64,000 bases of DNA from Pseudoclavibacter sp. AY1H1 (GCF_002931055.1 NZ_PSXX01000011.1:1-64000); one strand, 5' to 3'; counted from the first letter of the stretch, positions 34,592-42,959 are shown. Notes: a model not told the origin generated them from the letters alone. Numbers and translations: made by a program.

Positions 34592-35736
34592 TGACCCGCC
34601 GTATTGCCGACGACCGCGGCTTGCACGCGTTCGACGAGATTCGCCTCCACGAGACCTTCGAGGGCCACCTGCACCAGGTGACGCGCGTCCGGGACCTCAC
34701 CGTACTGCTCGATGAGCGCAGCCGTGAGGCTCGTGAGGGTCGTCCAGTCGCCGAGAAGCTCCCACAGACCAGGCGCGATGCCGGCCAGTTGCCTGACGAT
34801 GCGCGATTCGAGCGTGACCGCCTCGTTCTCGAACAGCAGCCAGTGGACGCCAGAGGCGCGTCGGTAGGAGTCCTCTCGGACGGTGGCCGAGGGTGTCCTC
34901 GTGTCTGCCACGCTGTGACCCGATGTCCACGGCTGGAGGTCGCCCTGAGCGGCGAGGATCTCGGGGACCAGCGCAACGACCTGCGAGGCCTCTGAATACG
35001 TGACCCGTCGCACGCCGTCGGTGGCGTCGATGAGCTCCGCAAGCTGCACCAGCGGATCCGGCAGGGCGGGCAGGTAGCTCAGCTCCGGGACCATCGAGCC
35101 GATCGCACTGCCGGTCGCCACTGGCGAGAGCTGCGGGCCGTCGACGAGCTCGTGCTCGTCGACACGGTGCAGGAGCACGATCGCGGCGATCTTGAGCGGC
35201 GCCTGCGGGAGGGGGCGCAGCCCGAGCTTCGCGGGTGAGAGCTGCGCCTTGGGCCGAGCCGAGTCGACGATGACCGAGAGCGGCTTGCGGTACGGCAGGA
35301 CGGTGCCGTCGAAGTCGACGGCGAGGGTCTCGTCGGTGACATAGCCGAATTCGCGGCCGAGGGTCTTCGCGAGGGTCGTCTTGCCGCGCCCAGAAGGACC
35401 GACGAACGCGATGACCCGACCGTCGTCGAGCGCGACGCCCGCCGCGTGGAGCATCACGAGGCGACCGCCGTTGTGCTCGATCGCGTCGAGCGTCACCGTG
35501 GTCGAGATCTGCGAGGCCAGATCGGCTGCCGAACCGCTCACCACGTCGGTTGCCTCGGGTTCGCTCAAGGGAGCGAGCGCAAGACGATGTGATTCGTCAG
35601 GCTCACCTTCCCCGGGCTGGCCAGTCACGTCGGCCCAGGACTCCCGCAGATCCGCCTCGAACTCCGCCGAGATGCTCTCATCGAGGCGAAGTTCTACGTC
35701 TACGCCAAGTGGATTCAGGCGCAGTGTTCTCGTCAT
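34588..35736 (-). CDS. HprK-like kinase (HPr kinase/phosphorylase-related P-loop protein)
   Basis: A 382-aa protein. An N-terminal region of about 80 residues precedes an HprK-type core: AAGVALDDGRVIAFVGPSGRGKTTLAKTL with Walker A GPSGRGKT (113-120, Lys119), followed by the GYVTDETLAVD strand and a late IAAIVLLHR. The last 100 or so residues are helical with a winged-helix look. Such kinases act in lasso-peptide tailoring (phosphorylating a C-terminal Ser) and in the uncharacterised 'HPr-rel-A' sets beside glycan or exosortase genes. No HPr is present nearby. The ATG at 35736 has no ribosome site, but TACAGT lies 7 nt before it, suggesting a leaderless message. Coupled to signal peptidase I. 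Confidence 0.82.
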   Translation of the reverse strand: MTRTLRLNPLGVDVELRLDESISAEFEADLRESWADVTGQPGEGEPDESHRLALAPLSEPEATDVVSGSAADLASQISTTVTLDAIEHNGGRLVMLHAAGVALDDGRVIAFVGPSGRGKTTLAKTLGREFGYVTDETLAVDFDGTVLPYRKPLSVIVDSARPKAQLSPAKLGLRPLPQAPLKIAAIVLLHRVDEHELVDGPQLSPVATGSAIGSMVPELSYLPALPDPLVQLAELIDATDGVRRVTYSEASQVVALVPEILAAQGDLQPWTSGHSVADTRTPSATVREDSYRRASGVHWLLFENEAVTLESRIVRQLAGIAPGLWELLGDWTTLTSLTAALIEQYGEVPDARHLVQVALEGLVEANLVERVQAAVVGNTAGQ

Positions 35737-35959
35737 GCTGGCAACTGTACCAAGCAGGCGCGGCCTGGGACGGCTCAGGGGAGCACTCCCCATTCCCGCG
35801 CCTCGAGCTGTCGCCCGAAAGGGAGGCTTCGAGCACACCTTCGAGGCGGTCCGAACGTGCCGTCCGACGCCTCGGAAGTGCACGCCCACACACTCGCAGA
35901 CCTCGATATGCTCGCTCTTGCGAGTTCTCTCGGCTCGCGACGCAGATCTAAGGACCCCA

Positions 35960-36949
35960 GTGACCGCAGCAGCCGCGTCCCCGGACGCCGCGACCATCGC
36001 GTTCTCGGTGAACGATGGAGTCGCGCTGTCGACGGCGCTCACGCAGCATGTCGCCCGCGAGCAGGGCATCCGCATGCTCGTCATCAAGGGGCCGATCTCC
36101 GCCGATCTCGGACTGCGCACTCGCCGGTACTCCACCGACGTCGACATCATCGTCGAGCCCGGCCGCGCGAAGGACCTCATCGAAGCGCTCCAGGCGTACG
36201 GGTGGCGCCCTCGCCCTTGGCCCGACTTCCCGAAGCTGCTCGAGCAGCACTCGCGCACCCTCATCCACGAGTCCTGGCCGAACGACATCGACGTGCATCA
36301 CTACTGGCCTGGTTTCCTCGGCAGGCCGCAGGAGGCATTCGATCGCCTGTGGGCGCACCACATCCAGGTCACCGTGGCCGGCCACCCCATCGACACTCCC
36401 GATCGGGCGGGCAGCGCCCTCGTCCTCGCGCTGCACTCCCTCCGCGAGGAGGGCCAGGTCTCAGCGGACTCCCGCCAGATGACCGAGTACAGCGAGCTCG
36501 TCAGCGCGCTGAAGAAGATGGATGGCTCCGACACGCAGTTCGTCTCGGACGCGCGCTCGACCGCGTCCCTCACGGAGCAGATCCTGCAGGACGCGGTCGG
36601 AACGGACTCGACGCAGACCGCGCGACGCTTCCTCACAGACCTCGGACACGATGTCCCGCTCGTCCCGAACTCGAACGCCAGCGAGGCGCTGCGCCTGTGG
36701 CGTCTCAACGCCAAGGCTGAGCACGCGATGACGGGCTGGATGCTCAAGCTGCAGCGGGCTCCCCTCCTCGAGAAGCCGGGCATCGCGGCCCGCGCGTTCT
36801 TCCCCTCTCGCGCGGATCTCGCGGCCATCGACCCCGAGCTGCGCAACGGCACGATCAGCGTCGTCAGGGCCTGGTGGAAGCGAGCGAGCCGAGGGCTGCA
36901 CGGTCTTGTGCAGGCCAGGCGCGATCTCAAGGCGTTCGACAAGCGCTAG
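35960..36949 (+). CDS. Nucleotidyltransferase family protein (PF14907-like), glycan/RiPP-associated
   Basis: A 329-aa protein. Its nucleotidyltransferase core has LVIKGPISADLGL, then RRYSTDVDIIV with metal-binding Asp60 and Asp62. IDVHHYWPGF and ALVLALHSLREEG are also characteristic of this PF14907-type family. Members accompany HprK-like and PqqD-like proteins in lasso and exosortase-linked clusters; the transferred group and acceptor are unknown. The GTG at 35960 has AAGGA 5-6 nt upstream. The frame is open further upstream, but that part is antisense to the kinase gene. It is divergent from the kinase and convergent with the PqqD gene. Confidence 0.8.
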   Translation: MTAAAASPDAATIAFSVNDGVALSTALTQHVAREQGIRMLVIKGPISADLGLRTRRYSTDVDIIVEPGRAKDLIEALQAYGWRPRPWPDFPKLLEQHSRTLIHESWPNDIDVHHYWPGFLGRPQEAFDRLWAHHIQVTVAGHPIDTPDRAGSALVLALHSLREEGQVSADSRQMTEYSELVSALKKMDGSDTQFVSDARSTASLTEQILQDAVGTDSTQTARRFLTDLGHDVPLVPNSNASEALRLWRLNAKAEHAMTGWMLKLQRAPLLEKPGIAARAFFPSRADLAAIDPELRNGTISVVRAWWKRASRGLHGLVQARRDLKAFDKR

Positions 36950-36991
36950 CGGCGTCGGCCACCCCGATGCTGACGGCGTACGTCGCGACTG

Positions 36992-37333
36992 CTACGCGGA
37001 GGTGTGCGAGTCGAGGATCTGCAGCAGGTGGGCGTCCAGCAGCTGCGTCACGAAGCCGAGCACCTGCTCACCGATGACCTGCTCGTCGAGCCCGTAGTCG
37101 GCCGAGAGCTCGCGCACGATGAGCTTCAGCGAGCGGACGCCGTCGAGCTCGTCCCAGATGACGGCCGCCGTCCCGCTGAGCACCAGCGGCTTGCAGCTCG
37201 TGTCGACGAGCGACAGGACGGTCAGGTCTCCGCTCTCATCGTCGCGGACGAGGGCCAGAGCAGGCGCCGGGGTGATCACGGCCTCGAAGAGCTGCCCGCT
37301 CTCACGACGCTGATCGCCTATCGCCTGATCCAT
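36992..37333 (-). CDS. PqqD-like peptide-binding protein (RRE fold)
   Basis: A 113-aa protein. The winged-helix RiPP-recognition-element pattern is clear: LVLSGTAAVIWDELDG (51-65), LIVRELSADYGLD, then VLGFVTQLLDAHLLQ. PqqD proteins hold a precursor peptide for modifying enzymes. Its partners should be the HprK-like kinase and nucleotidyltransferase nearby. No leader-type peptide gene was found in the flanking gaps. The ATG at 37333 lies after a strong terminator of the next gene on its other side. Confidence 0.8.
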   Translation of the reverse strand: MDQAIGDQRRESGQLFEAVITPAPALALVRDDESGDLTVLSLVDTSCKPLVLSGTAAVIWDELDGVRSLKLIVRELSADYGLDEQVIGEQVLGFVTQLLDAHLLQILDSHTSA

Positions 37334-37393
37334 CCCGCCAGCCTACTGTTCGGCTGAGATCCACTGCGTGCAACAGACCGGCGCACACAAAGA

Positions 37394-37428
37394 AGCAGCG
37401 GCGACCCACCTGGTGGGTCGCCGCTGCT
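37394..37428 (-). terminator. Strong hairpin after the initiating-transferase gene
   Basis: Perfect 17-bp arms (37394-37410 starting AGCAGCGGCGACCC, complement 37412-37428) lie 19 nt past the stop of the minus-strand gene at 37447. Confidence 0.85.
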
Positions 37429-37446
37429 CACTGTGCGTGATTCGCC

Positions 37447-39063
37447 CTAGTAGGCGCCCTCACTGGCGACGACTGCACGAGCAGTGCGGAAGAGGATGAC
37501 GAAGTCGCCGGCCATGGACCAGTTCTCGACGTAGTAGAGGTCGAGGCGCACCGTCTCCTCCCAGGTCAGGTTGGAGCGTCCGCTCACCTGCCAGAGGCCC
37601 GTGATGCCGGGCTTCACCATGAAGCGACGGTGCACGTGGTCTTCGTACTGCTTGACCTCTCGGTCCAGCGGCGGACGGGGGCCGACCAGCGACATGGAGC
37701 CGCCGAAGACGTTGAACAGCTGCGGGAGCTCGTCGATCGAGTAGCGACGGATGAACTTGCCGACCTTCGTGATGCGAGGGTCGTCCTTCATCTTGAAGAG
37801 GATGTCGTTGCCCGCGTCACGGCGCTCGCTCTGCAGCTTCTTCAGCACCTCTTCGGCGTCGGCTCGCATGCTGCGGAACTTCCACATCGTGAATCGGCCG
37901 CCGCTGTAGCCAACGCGCTCCTGCTTGAAGAACACGCCGCCAGGCGAGGTGACGGCCACGGCGATCGCCGTTCCGACCAGGAGGGGCGAGAGGACGAGGA
38001 TGAGGAGGCCGGAGACGAGGATGTCGAAGGCGCGCTTGAGCAGGAGCCCCATGCGCGTGAACTTCGGGGAGTCGACGTGCAGCAGCGGCAGGCCGGCGAC
38101 CGGGCGCGTGACGATGCGCGGGCCACCCACGTCGAGCAGGCCTGGCGCGACGATGAGGAAGTGGCGGTCCGGGTCGAGGTCCCAGCCGACTTCGCGAAGC
38201 CACTGCGTCGAGGTGACGTCGTTGCCTGCGATGACGACGGTGTCGGCGCCGATGGCGTCGAGCGAGCCTGCCAGGTCCTCCGGGTTGCCGCCGATGGGGA
38301 CATCCGTTCCCGGCAGGAAGTCGGGAGAGTTGGGGTCGAGCTCGCCGCTCTTGCCGTCGATGAGGCAGGCGCCGACGACGTTGTAGCCGGCGGCTTCACG
38401 ACGCGAGAGGTCGCGGTTGAGGTCGAGCACCGAGTAGCGCGAGCCGACGAGCAGCACACGTGCCTGCAGGTTTCCGCCCTTGCGCTGGCGGACGAGCCAC
38501 TGGCGACCGATCCAGCGGGAGAGGAGGAGCGCGACGGTGCCGACCGGGAAGGCGATGAGCACGTATCCACGGGCAAGCTCGAATGCCGAGAGGTAGGCGA
38601 AGATCGAGACGATTCCCGCGAGCATGAGCGAGGCGTTGAAGATGCCGCGGTACTCCTCGAACCCTGAGCCCAGGATGCGGTAGTCACGGGTGTCGAAGAG
38701 GGAGAGCATCCAGGCCCAGCCGACGACGATGACGGTTGAGACGAGCCAGTAGGACACTTCGCTGCTGATGAAGCCGCTGCCGCCGGCGGGAACGGCCGCG
38801 TTGCCGCCGCCGAGCCAGACGAGCTGGGCTCCCACCATGACGACCGCCAGAATGGCGAGGTCGGTCAGAACGAGGAGCTGCGCGTACCCCTGGCGCCAGT
38901 TGGCGCGGCGTTTGTTGCTTCGCTGGACCCGAGCGTTCTGTTCTGAGGAGGTCTGCGCGAAGTGCGGTTCGACCGAGGGCAGCATGTCGCTGTCTCGCGA
39001 ATCGTCAGTCGCGGTTGCGACTGGGATCTGCGAGGTAGCGGGCCCTGAGGTGGGTGGCGTCAC
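37447..39063 (-). CDS. Polyprenyl-phosphate sugar-1-phosphate transferase (WbaP/CpsE-like)
   Basis: Starts the lipid-linked repeat unit by moving a sugar phosphate onto undecaprenyl phosphate at the inner membrane face. The protein is 538 aa: four N-terminal helices (about residues 65-190), a nucleotide-binding-like domain (ARVLLVGSRYSVLDL), one more helix before the catalytic part, and the bacterial sugar transferase domain with GGRFTMWKFRSM, IRRYSIDELPQLFNVF and MSLVGPRPPL. Galactose or glucose is usual; the sugar cannot be read from sequence. The GTG at 39063 follows TTGGAGC by 4-6 nt; the frame is open upstream but without a ribosome site. Confidence 0.93.
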   Translation of the reverse strand: MTPPTSGPATSQIPVATATDDSRDSDMLPSVEPHFAQTSSEQNARVQRSNKRRANWRQGYAQLLVLTDLAILAVVMVGAQLVWLGGGNAAVPAGGSGFISSEVSYWLVSTVIVVGWAWMLSLFDTRDYRILGSGFEEYRGIFNASLMLAGIVSIFAYLSAFELARGYVLIAFPVGTVALLLSRWIGRQWLVRQRKGGNLQARVLLVGSRYSVLDLNRDLSRREAAGYNVVGACLIDGKSGELDPNSPDFLPGTDVPIGGNPEDLAGSLDAIGADTVVIAGNDVTSTQWLREVGWDLDPDRHFLIVAPGLLDVGGPRIVTRPVAGLPLLHVDSPKFTRMGLLLKRAFDILVSGLLILVLSPLLVGTAIAVAVTSPGGVFFKQERVGYSGGRFTMWKFRSMRADAEEVLKKLQSERRDAGNDILFKMKDDPRITKVGKFIRRYSIDELPQLFNVFGGSMSLVGPRPPLDREVKQYEDHVHRRFMVKPGITGLWQVSGRSNLTWEETVRLDLYYVENWSMAGDFVILFRTARAVVASEGAY

Positions 39064-39201
39064 GTGTGCTCCAATAAGAGATGAGTACTTCTTGGTGCGC
39101 AGACCGCGTCGGTTCCGGGAATGCGCTTCGGGTCTCCGTGGCCACGGGCCACGCTCTGTATGGGCCTGTGGGCTCATCGTAGAGATCCTGGGTGCTAGCT
39201 G

Positions 39202-39229
39202 AGACTATCTCAACGTTCCCGCATAACAA
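39202..39229 (-). promoter_or_regulatory. Candidate promoter of the initiating-transferase gene
   Basis: On the minus strand TTGTTA (39229-39224) and TAGTCT (39207-39202) are 16 nt apart. TGAGA/TCTCA arms around the -10 could be an operator. This is in the AT-richer 314-bp divergent gap (39064-39377), which contains no gene. Confidence 0.35.
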
Positions 39230-39364
39230 AAGGGTCACCCAGGTATTTTTTCCGCATCTCTGGCGTGTTTTCCTGACCGAAACACACTTGTTGTGCATTT
39301 GGGTTTCATTTCAGGGAAGCGAGACATCGCTCGGCCCGACTCGTGCTCGAAACTTGCGCCGTGT

Positions 39365-39377
39365 CATACTCGCCTGC
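39365..39377 (+). promoter_or_regulatory. Candidate leaderless promoter (-10) of the LCP gene
   Basis: CATACT (39365-39370) is followed by 7 nt and the ATG at 39378, and no Shine-Dalgarno is present. The -35 region is not convincing. Confidence 0.45.
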
Positions 39378-40490
39378 ATGGAGCAGACCCCAGGACAGCC
39401 TTCGTCGCGCCCTCGAAGCGACGACGACGCCCTCACAGATCTCTTCGAGCACGAGGCCGATAGCGGTTCCGGCGGCACACGCCGCGCGGCACGCGAGCAC
39501 GGCAAGAAGAAGCGTCGTGGGCCGAAGATCCTGCTGTGGACACTCGTGGGCGTCCTCATCGTCGCAGTGGCAGGTGCCGGCATCATCTGGTGGAACGTGA
39601 ACCAGGCGTTCAACAACATCGAGAAGATCGATGACGCCCTCCCCGGAGACTACGAGGGACGCCCGGAGCAGGTCGTCACCGAGGCGGGCTCGCCCATGAA
39701 CATCCTCCTGCTCGGAAGTGACTCGCGCGTCAGCGGGAGCACATCGATCATGACCGACCTCGGCAGCCGCAGCGACACGATGATGCTCGTGCACATCCCC
39801 GCCGATCGCAGCGACGTGCAGGTCATCTCGATCATGCGCGACAGCTGGCTCGCGATCCCGGGCCACGGCGAGGCCAAGATCAACGCCGCACTGTCCTTCG
39901 GTGGCGTCCCGCTCGTCGTCCAGACGGTCGAGGGCCTGCTCGGACTCCGCATCGACCACGTCGGGGTGGTCGACTTCGACGGCTTCGCGGGCATCACGGA
40001 TGCGCTCGGTGGCGTCACCATCAACAACGACGTCGCCTTCAACTCGTCGCACATGCAGGGCAAGACCTTCGAGGCCGGGCCCATCACGCTGACGGGCGAT
40101 GAAGCGCTCGCCTTCGTGCGAGAGCGCTACGCCTTCACCGACGGCGACTACCAGCGCGTGCGGAACCAGCAGGCCTGGGTCAAGGCGGTGCTCGACAAGA
40201 TGCTCACGGCGGAGACCCTGACGAACCCGGGCAAGGTGCAGGAGATCATCACGAAGTTCTCCCCCTTCATCGCGGTCGACAGCACCTTCGACCTGCAGAC
40301 CATGCTCAACCTCGGCCTCTCGATGCGGGACATCCGCGGGAGCAACGTGCGCAGCTTCACCCTGCCGACCAACGGCACCGGCATGGTCGGCGACCAGTCG
40401 GTCGTATTCCTCGACACGGTCAGCATCGGGGAGCTCAAGAAGCACCTCGTGACCGACACCGTCAGCGAGTACCAGCCCACCGGGCGATAG
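39378..40490 (+). CDS. LytR-CpsA-Psr (LCP) family glycopolymer transferase
   Basis: A 370-aa protein with a basic cytoplasmic N-terminus (KKKRRG) and one transmembrane helix at about residues 51-73. The extracellular LCP domain is at about 105-290: NILLLGSDSRVSG, GSRSDTMMLVHIP, VQVISIMRDSWLAIPG, KINAALSFGG and ALAFVRERYAFTDGDYQRVRNQ. The Arg and Asp residues that hold the polyprenyl pyrophosphate are present. It probably links the polymer made by this locus to peptidoglycan. It is divergent from the initiating transferase and closes the locus. Confidence 0.94.
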   Translation: MEQTPGQPSSRPRSDDDALTDLFEHEADSGSGGTRRAAREHGKKKRRGPKILLWTLVGVLIVAVAGAGIIWWNVNQAFNNIEKIDDALPGDYEGRPEQVVTEAGSPMNILLLGSDSRVSGSTSIMTDLGSRSDTMMLVHIPADRSDVQVISIMRDSWLAIPGHGEAKINAALSFGGVPLVVQTVEGLLGLRIDHVGVVDFDGFAGITDALGGVTINNDVAFNSSHMQGKTFEAGPITLTGDEALAFVRERYAFTDGDYQRVRNQQAWVKAVLDKMLTAETLTNPGKVQEIITKFSPFIAVDSTFDLQTMLNLGLSMRDIRGSNVRSFTLPTNGTGMVGDQSVVFLDTVSIGELKKHLVTDTVSEYQPTGR

Positions 40491-40509
40491 CAGGGCCGCT
40501 CCGCCTCCT

Positions 40510-40541
40510 CGCCCCGCGCATCCGACTGGATGCGCGGGGCG
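40510..40541 (+). terminator. Strong hairpin after the LCP gene
   Basis: CGCCCCGCGCATCC and its exact complement enclose GACT, 20 nt after the LCP stop. Confidence 0.8.
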
Positions 40542-40847
40542 ATCTGCGTCTCCGCATCCGGATCCACGCATCACCGAATCCGCCCGAGTCTGCGAACACC
40601 AACATGTCCGAGGCACATGCTCGGGACTGAAGCACGTCTCCGTCGCGAGACCCGAGCAGCAGTCCACGACAATCGCCAGAACATGGCATCTCCCGCCGAA
40701 AAGTGCGACGTATTTTCTGGTGATGCGGCAAAGAGTGAGACTCGATACAGCTTCGTTCAACCCGCAGATCCTTCCGCGGTCACAGCAGGGGTTCTCCCCG
40801 TTCCACCGAAGCCCGCCGTGATGTGAGTCGGAAAGGAGATGACAGGC
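40542..40847. other. Intergenic stretch before the AraC gene, no gene seen
   Basis: About 300 bp of somewhat lower GC content. Short open frames lack ribosome sites and coding bias. It must hold the AraC promoter, but no -35/-10 pair stands out. Confidence 0.5.
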
Positions 40848-41837
40848 GTGATCTCGGAGCTCGATGTCGCACTTCGTGGTGAGAGGGCCGTCGATTGGCT
40901 CCAGTCACGTGGCCTCCAGGTCGTCTCAGCGGACGGCGAAGTGAAGATCTTCGCCGACCTCGCGACGTGCCCCACGATCGTCATCGGCCGCATCTGGGTG
41001 ACCCCGATGGTGGTCCAGATCAAGCCGCGCCCCCAGGACGACAACGGCTTGGTCTTCCTGAGCTTCGCGATGCGCGGCACGTCGAGGCTGAACGGTCAGA
41101 ACGAGTCCGAGGGTTCCGTGCCGTCGCCGTTCTACGTCCACGAGTCCTCGGAGCCCATGCGCGTCGAATCCTCGGACGCCTCGACTCGACTCCTGTTCGG
41201 GATCCGACGGTCGAAGATCAAGGCGGTGCTCGGGAACGAGCTCAACTACACCGGCCCGCGCACACCGAACGCGCACCTGCGCAAGGTCCTGACCAGCGCC
41301 GCCATGGCGTCGCTCGACGGCTCGATCGACGAGGACAACCCGGGGTTCCCCGCCTGGCGGACCGCGATCGAGAACCTGGTGATCGCCGTGCTGCGCTCGT
41401 CGATTCGCGAGAGCACCGTGGCCGGCCCCTCGAAGACCCTGCTGATGCGCGCGCACCGGCTGATCGCGGAGCAGGCCCACGACGCGAACTTCTCGGTGGT
41501 CGATCTCGGCCAGCAGCTGGGCATCTCGCAGTCGCACCTGCACAGGGTGTTCAGGGAGACGGGCACGACGCCCGCGAGGCTCCTGCGCGAGACCCGTCTC
41601 GCGTTGGCGGAGGACTTCCTCGGAACCGGCGACCCGACGGTGCAGGACTTGAAGGCAGCAGCCGCCTACAGCGGGTTCAGAAATCTCCGCATGTTCCGCC
41701 GGGCAAGCGCAGAAGAGTCAGGTCAGGCCGAGGCGCAGACCGGAGGAGTCCAGGGCGCACAGCCGACCTCGGAGGATGGCCCGGAGAGCTCGTCTGAGGA
41801 CGCTTCCGAGAACGCGTCGGGGTCGGCCCTGGTCTGA
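40848..41837 (+). CDS. AraC-family transcriptional regulator
   Basis: A protein of about 329 aa. The C-terminal AraC domain has two helix-turn-helices: FSVVDLGQQLGISQSHLHRVFRETGTTP (about residues 225-255) and a second through LKAAAAYSGFRNLRMFRRA. The N-terminal 190 residues are a ligand- or partner-binding part of the AraC-binding-like type without a recognised ligand. An acidic Ser/Glu-rich tail of about 45 residues is unusual. GTG at 40848 lies 9 nt after AGGAG; an ATG at 40839 touches that site and is less likely. It may control the convergent lipoprotein gene or loci outside the window. Confidence 0.85.
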   Translation: MISELDVALRGERAVDWLQSRGLQVVSADGEVKIFADLATCPTIVIGRIWVTPMVVQIKPRPQDDNGLVFLSFAMRGTSRLNGQNESEGSVPSPFYVHESSEPMRVESSDASTRLLFGIRRSKIKAVLGNELNYTGPRTPNAHLRKVLTSAAMASLDGSIDEDNPGFPAWRTAIENLVIAVLRSSIRESTVAGPSKTLLMRAHRLIAEQAHDANFSVVDLGQQLGISQSHLHRVFRETGTTPARLLRETRLALAEDFLGTGDPTVQDLKAAAAYSGFRNLRMFRRASAEESGQAEAQTGGVQGAQPTSEDGPESSSEDASENASGSALV

Positions 41838-41840
41838 GGG

Positions 41841-41858
41841 ACTCCCCCGACGGGGAGT
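41841..41858. terminator. Bidirectional hairpin between convergent AraC and lipoprotein genes
   Basis: ACTCCCC and GGGGAGT around CGAC, three nucleotides after the AraC stop and 23 nt before the end of the minus-strand gene. Confidence 0.65.
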
Positions 41859-41881
41859 GACCTCCAGGCGCGGAGGAGGAC

Positions 41882-42730
41882 TCAGCACTGCATCCGGAAG
41901 TAGTCCGGCACGTCCGGTGCGAGGAGATCACGGTCGCGGATGACCGTGAGCGGAGCGCGGCTGTCGTCAGCGCAGACCTCCTCAGGTGTTCCTGCGAGAG
42001 CATCGGTGTACTCGATCTGCAGGACGAGATCGCCGTAGGCGCTCGAGTACGCGGCGCATTCCCCGTAAACACCGCACTCCTCCGCGACGGCGAAGTCGAA
42101 GCCCAGCTCGGCTCGGCCGCGATCGGCGAGCTCTGCCGCGTTCTTCTGCCCGATCGCGAGGCCAGCAGTGTGGGCGGCTTCGACGTAGGCCGCCGCGAGC
42201 TCGAGTGCCCCGCTCTCGTCGATGCCGGCTCCCCCACCGCTCGTGGACGCGTCGAAGCGCGTGAAGGTGTCGAGGTTGTCGATCTCGACGGCGTCGAAGC
42301 CCGACTCGGCGCAGCCCGTGATGATCGGGGCCATCACGGCGAGGATGCCGTCGCGCTGCTCGGCCGTCGACGGGTCGAGGATGTACTCGTCGGGCCAGTC
42401 CGGGTCGACGACCGGATGACCGGCGTCGTCGTGGAGCAGCAGCTCGCTGCGTTCGTCGAGCCAGGTGGCAGATTCCCCGGGCTGCGTCTGGAAGCCGTTC
42501 ACGTAGCAGATGCTGTACGCCCCGGAGTCGGGGGCGGCAGTGGAGTCTCGGGCGACGACGTCGAGGCCACCGTCGATCTCATACGGCTCGCCGAGCTGGT
42601 AGTCGAAGGTGCCGTTTGTCGGCGGGAGGGGCACGTACGACCCGGTGTATTCCACCACCCCGCCCTGCGCGCATCCGCTGAGGACGAACACACTCACGAC
42701 GAGGAGCAGAGCTGCTGGAGAGACGCGCAT
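41882..42730 (-). CDS. Lipoprotein, endo-alpha-1,4-polygalactosaminidase-like (GH114/TM1410 type)
   Basis: A 282-aa protein with a lipoprotein signal (ALLLVVSVFVLSGC, lipid on the Cys). The TIM-barrel domain has SICYVNGFQTQPGES, FDAVEIDNLDTFT with the likely catalytic acids, and GLAIGQKNAAELADR. GH114 enzymes cut galactosamine-rich exopolysaccharides, so it may trim the cell's own or a neighbour's surface polymer. ATG 42730 is the best start although the GGAG lies 12 nt upstream. It is a single-gene unit. Confidence 0.8.
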   Translation of the reverse strand: MRVSPAALLLVVSVFVLSGCAQGGVVEYTGSYVPLPPTNGTFDYQLGEPYEIDGGLDVVARDSTAAPDSGAYSICYVNGFQTQPGESATWLDERSELLLHDDAGHPVVDPDWPDEYILDPSTAEQRDGILAVMAPIITGCAESGFDAVEIDNLDTFTRFDASTSGGGAGIDESGALELAAAYVEAAHTAGLAIGQKNAAELADRGRAELGFDFAVAEECGVYGECAAYSSAYGDLVLQIEYTDALAGTPEEVCADDSRAPLTVIRDRDLLAPDVPDYFRMQC

Positions 42731-42781
42731 GACGTCATCATGCTCCACGGCAGGTCTCGGTTCTGTGTGCATCCACGCCGA

Positions 42782-42820
42782 TTTCACCTCGCCTTTCACC
42801 TCGAGAACCTTTCTCTCGAG
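42782..42820. promoter_or_regulatory. Direct repeat and palindrome upstream of the lipoprotein gene
   Basis: TTTCACCTCG occurs twice at a 12-bp period (42782 and 42794). CTCGAGA/TCTCGAG arms with a 7-nt loop follow (42800-42820). A regulator site is plausible, for either the lipoprotein or the small plus-strand gene. Confidence 0.35.
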
Positions 42821-42959
42821 AAGAGGGCCGCGCCTAGGCTTGTTGGCCTCACCACGAAGGAGTGCCGGTGTCCCCCAACACGCCCCGCGGCCCATCCCCC
42901 GATGCACGCGCCGCCGACCGCCCGGCGTCGGCGTAGGCCGGACAGGCGACGGTCGCTGC

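Noticed and set aside
35737-35959. Search for a precursor peptide gene next to the HprK-like/PqqD module
   Set aside because: Short frames here and in 36950-36991 and 37334-37446 lack ribosome sites and leader/core features, so no precursor is claimed.
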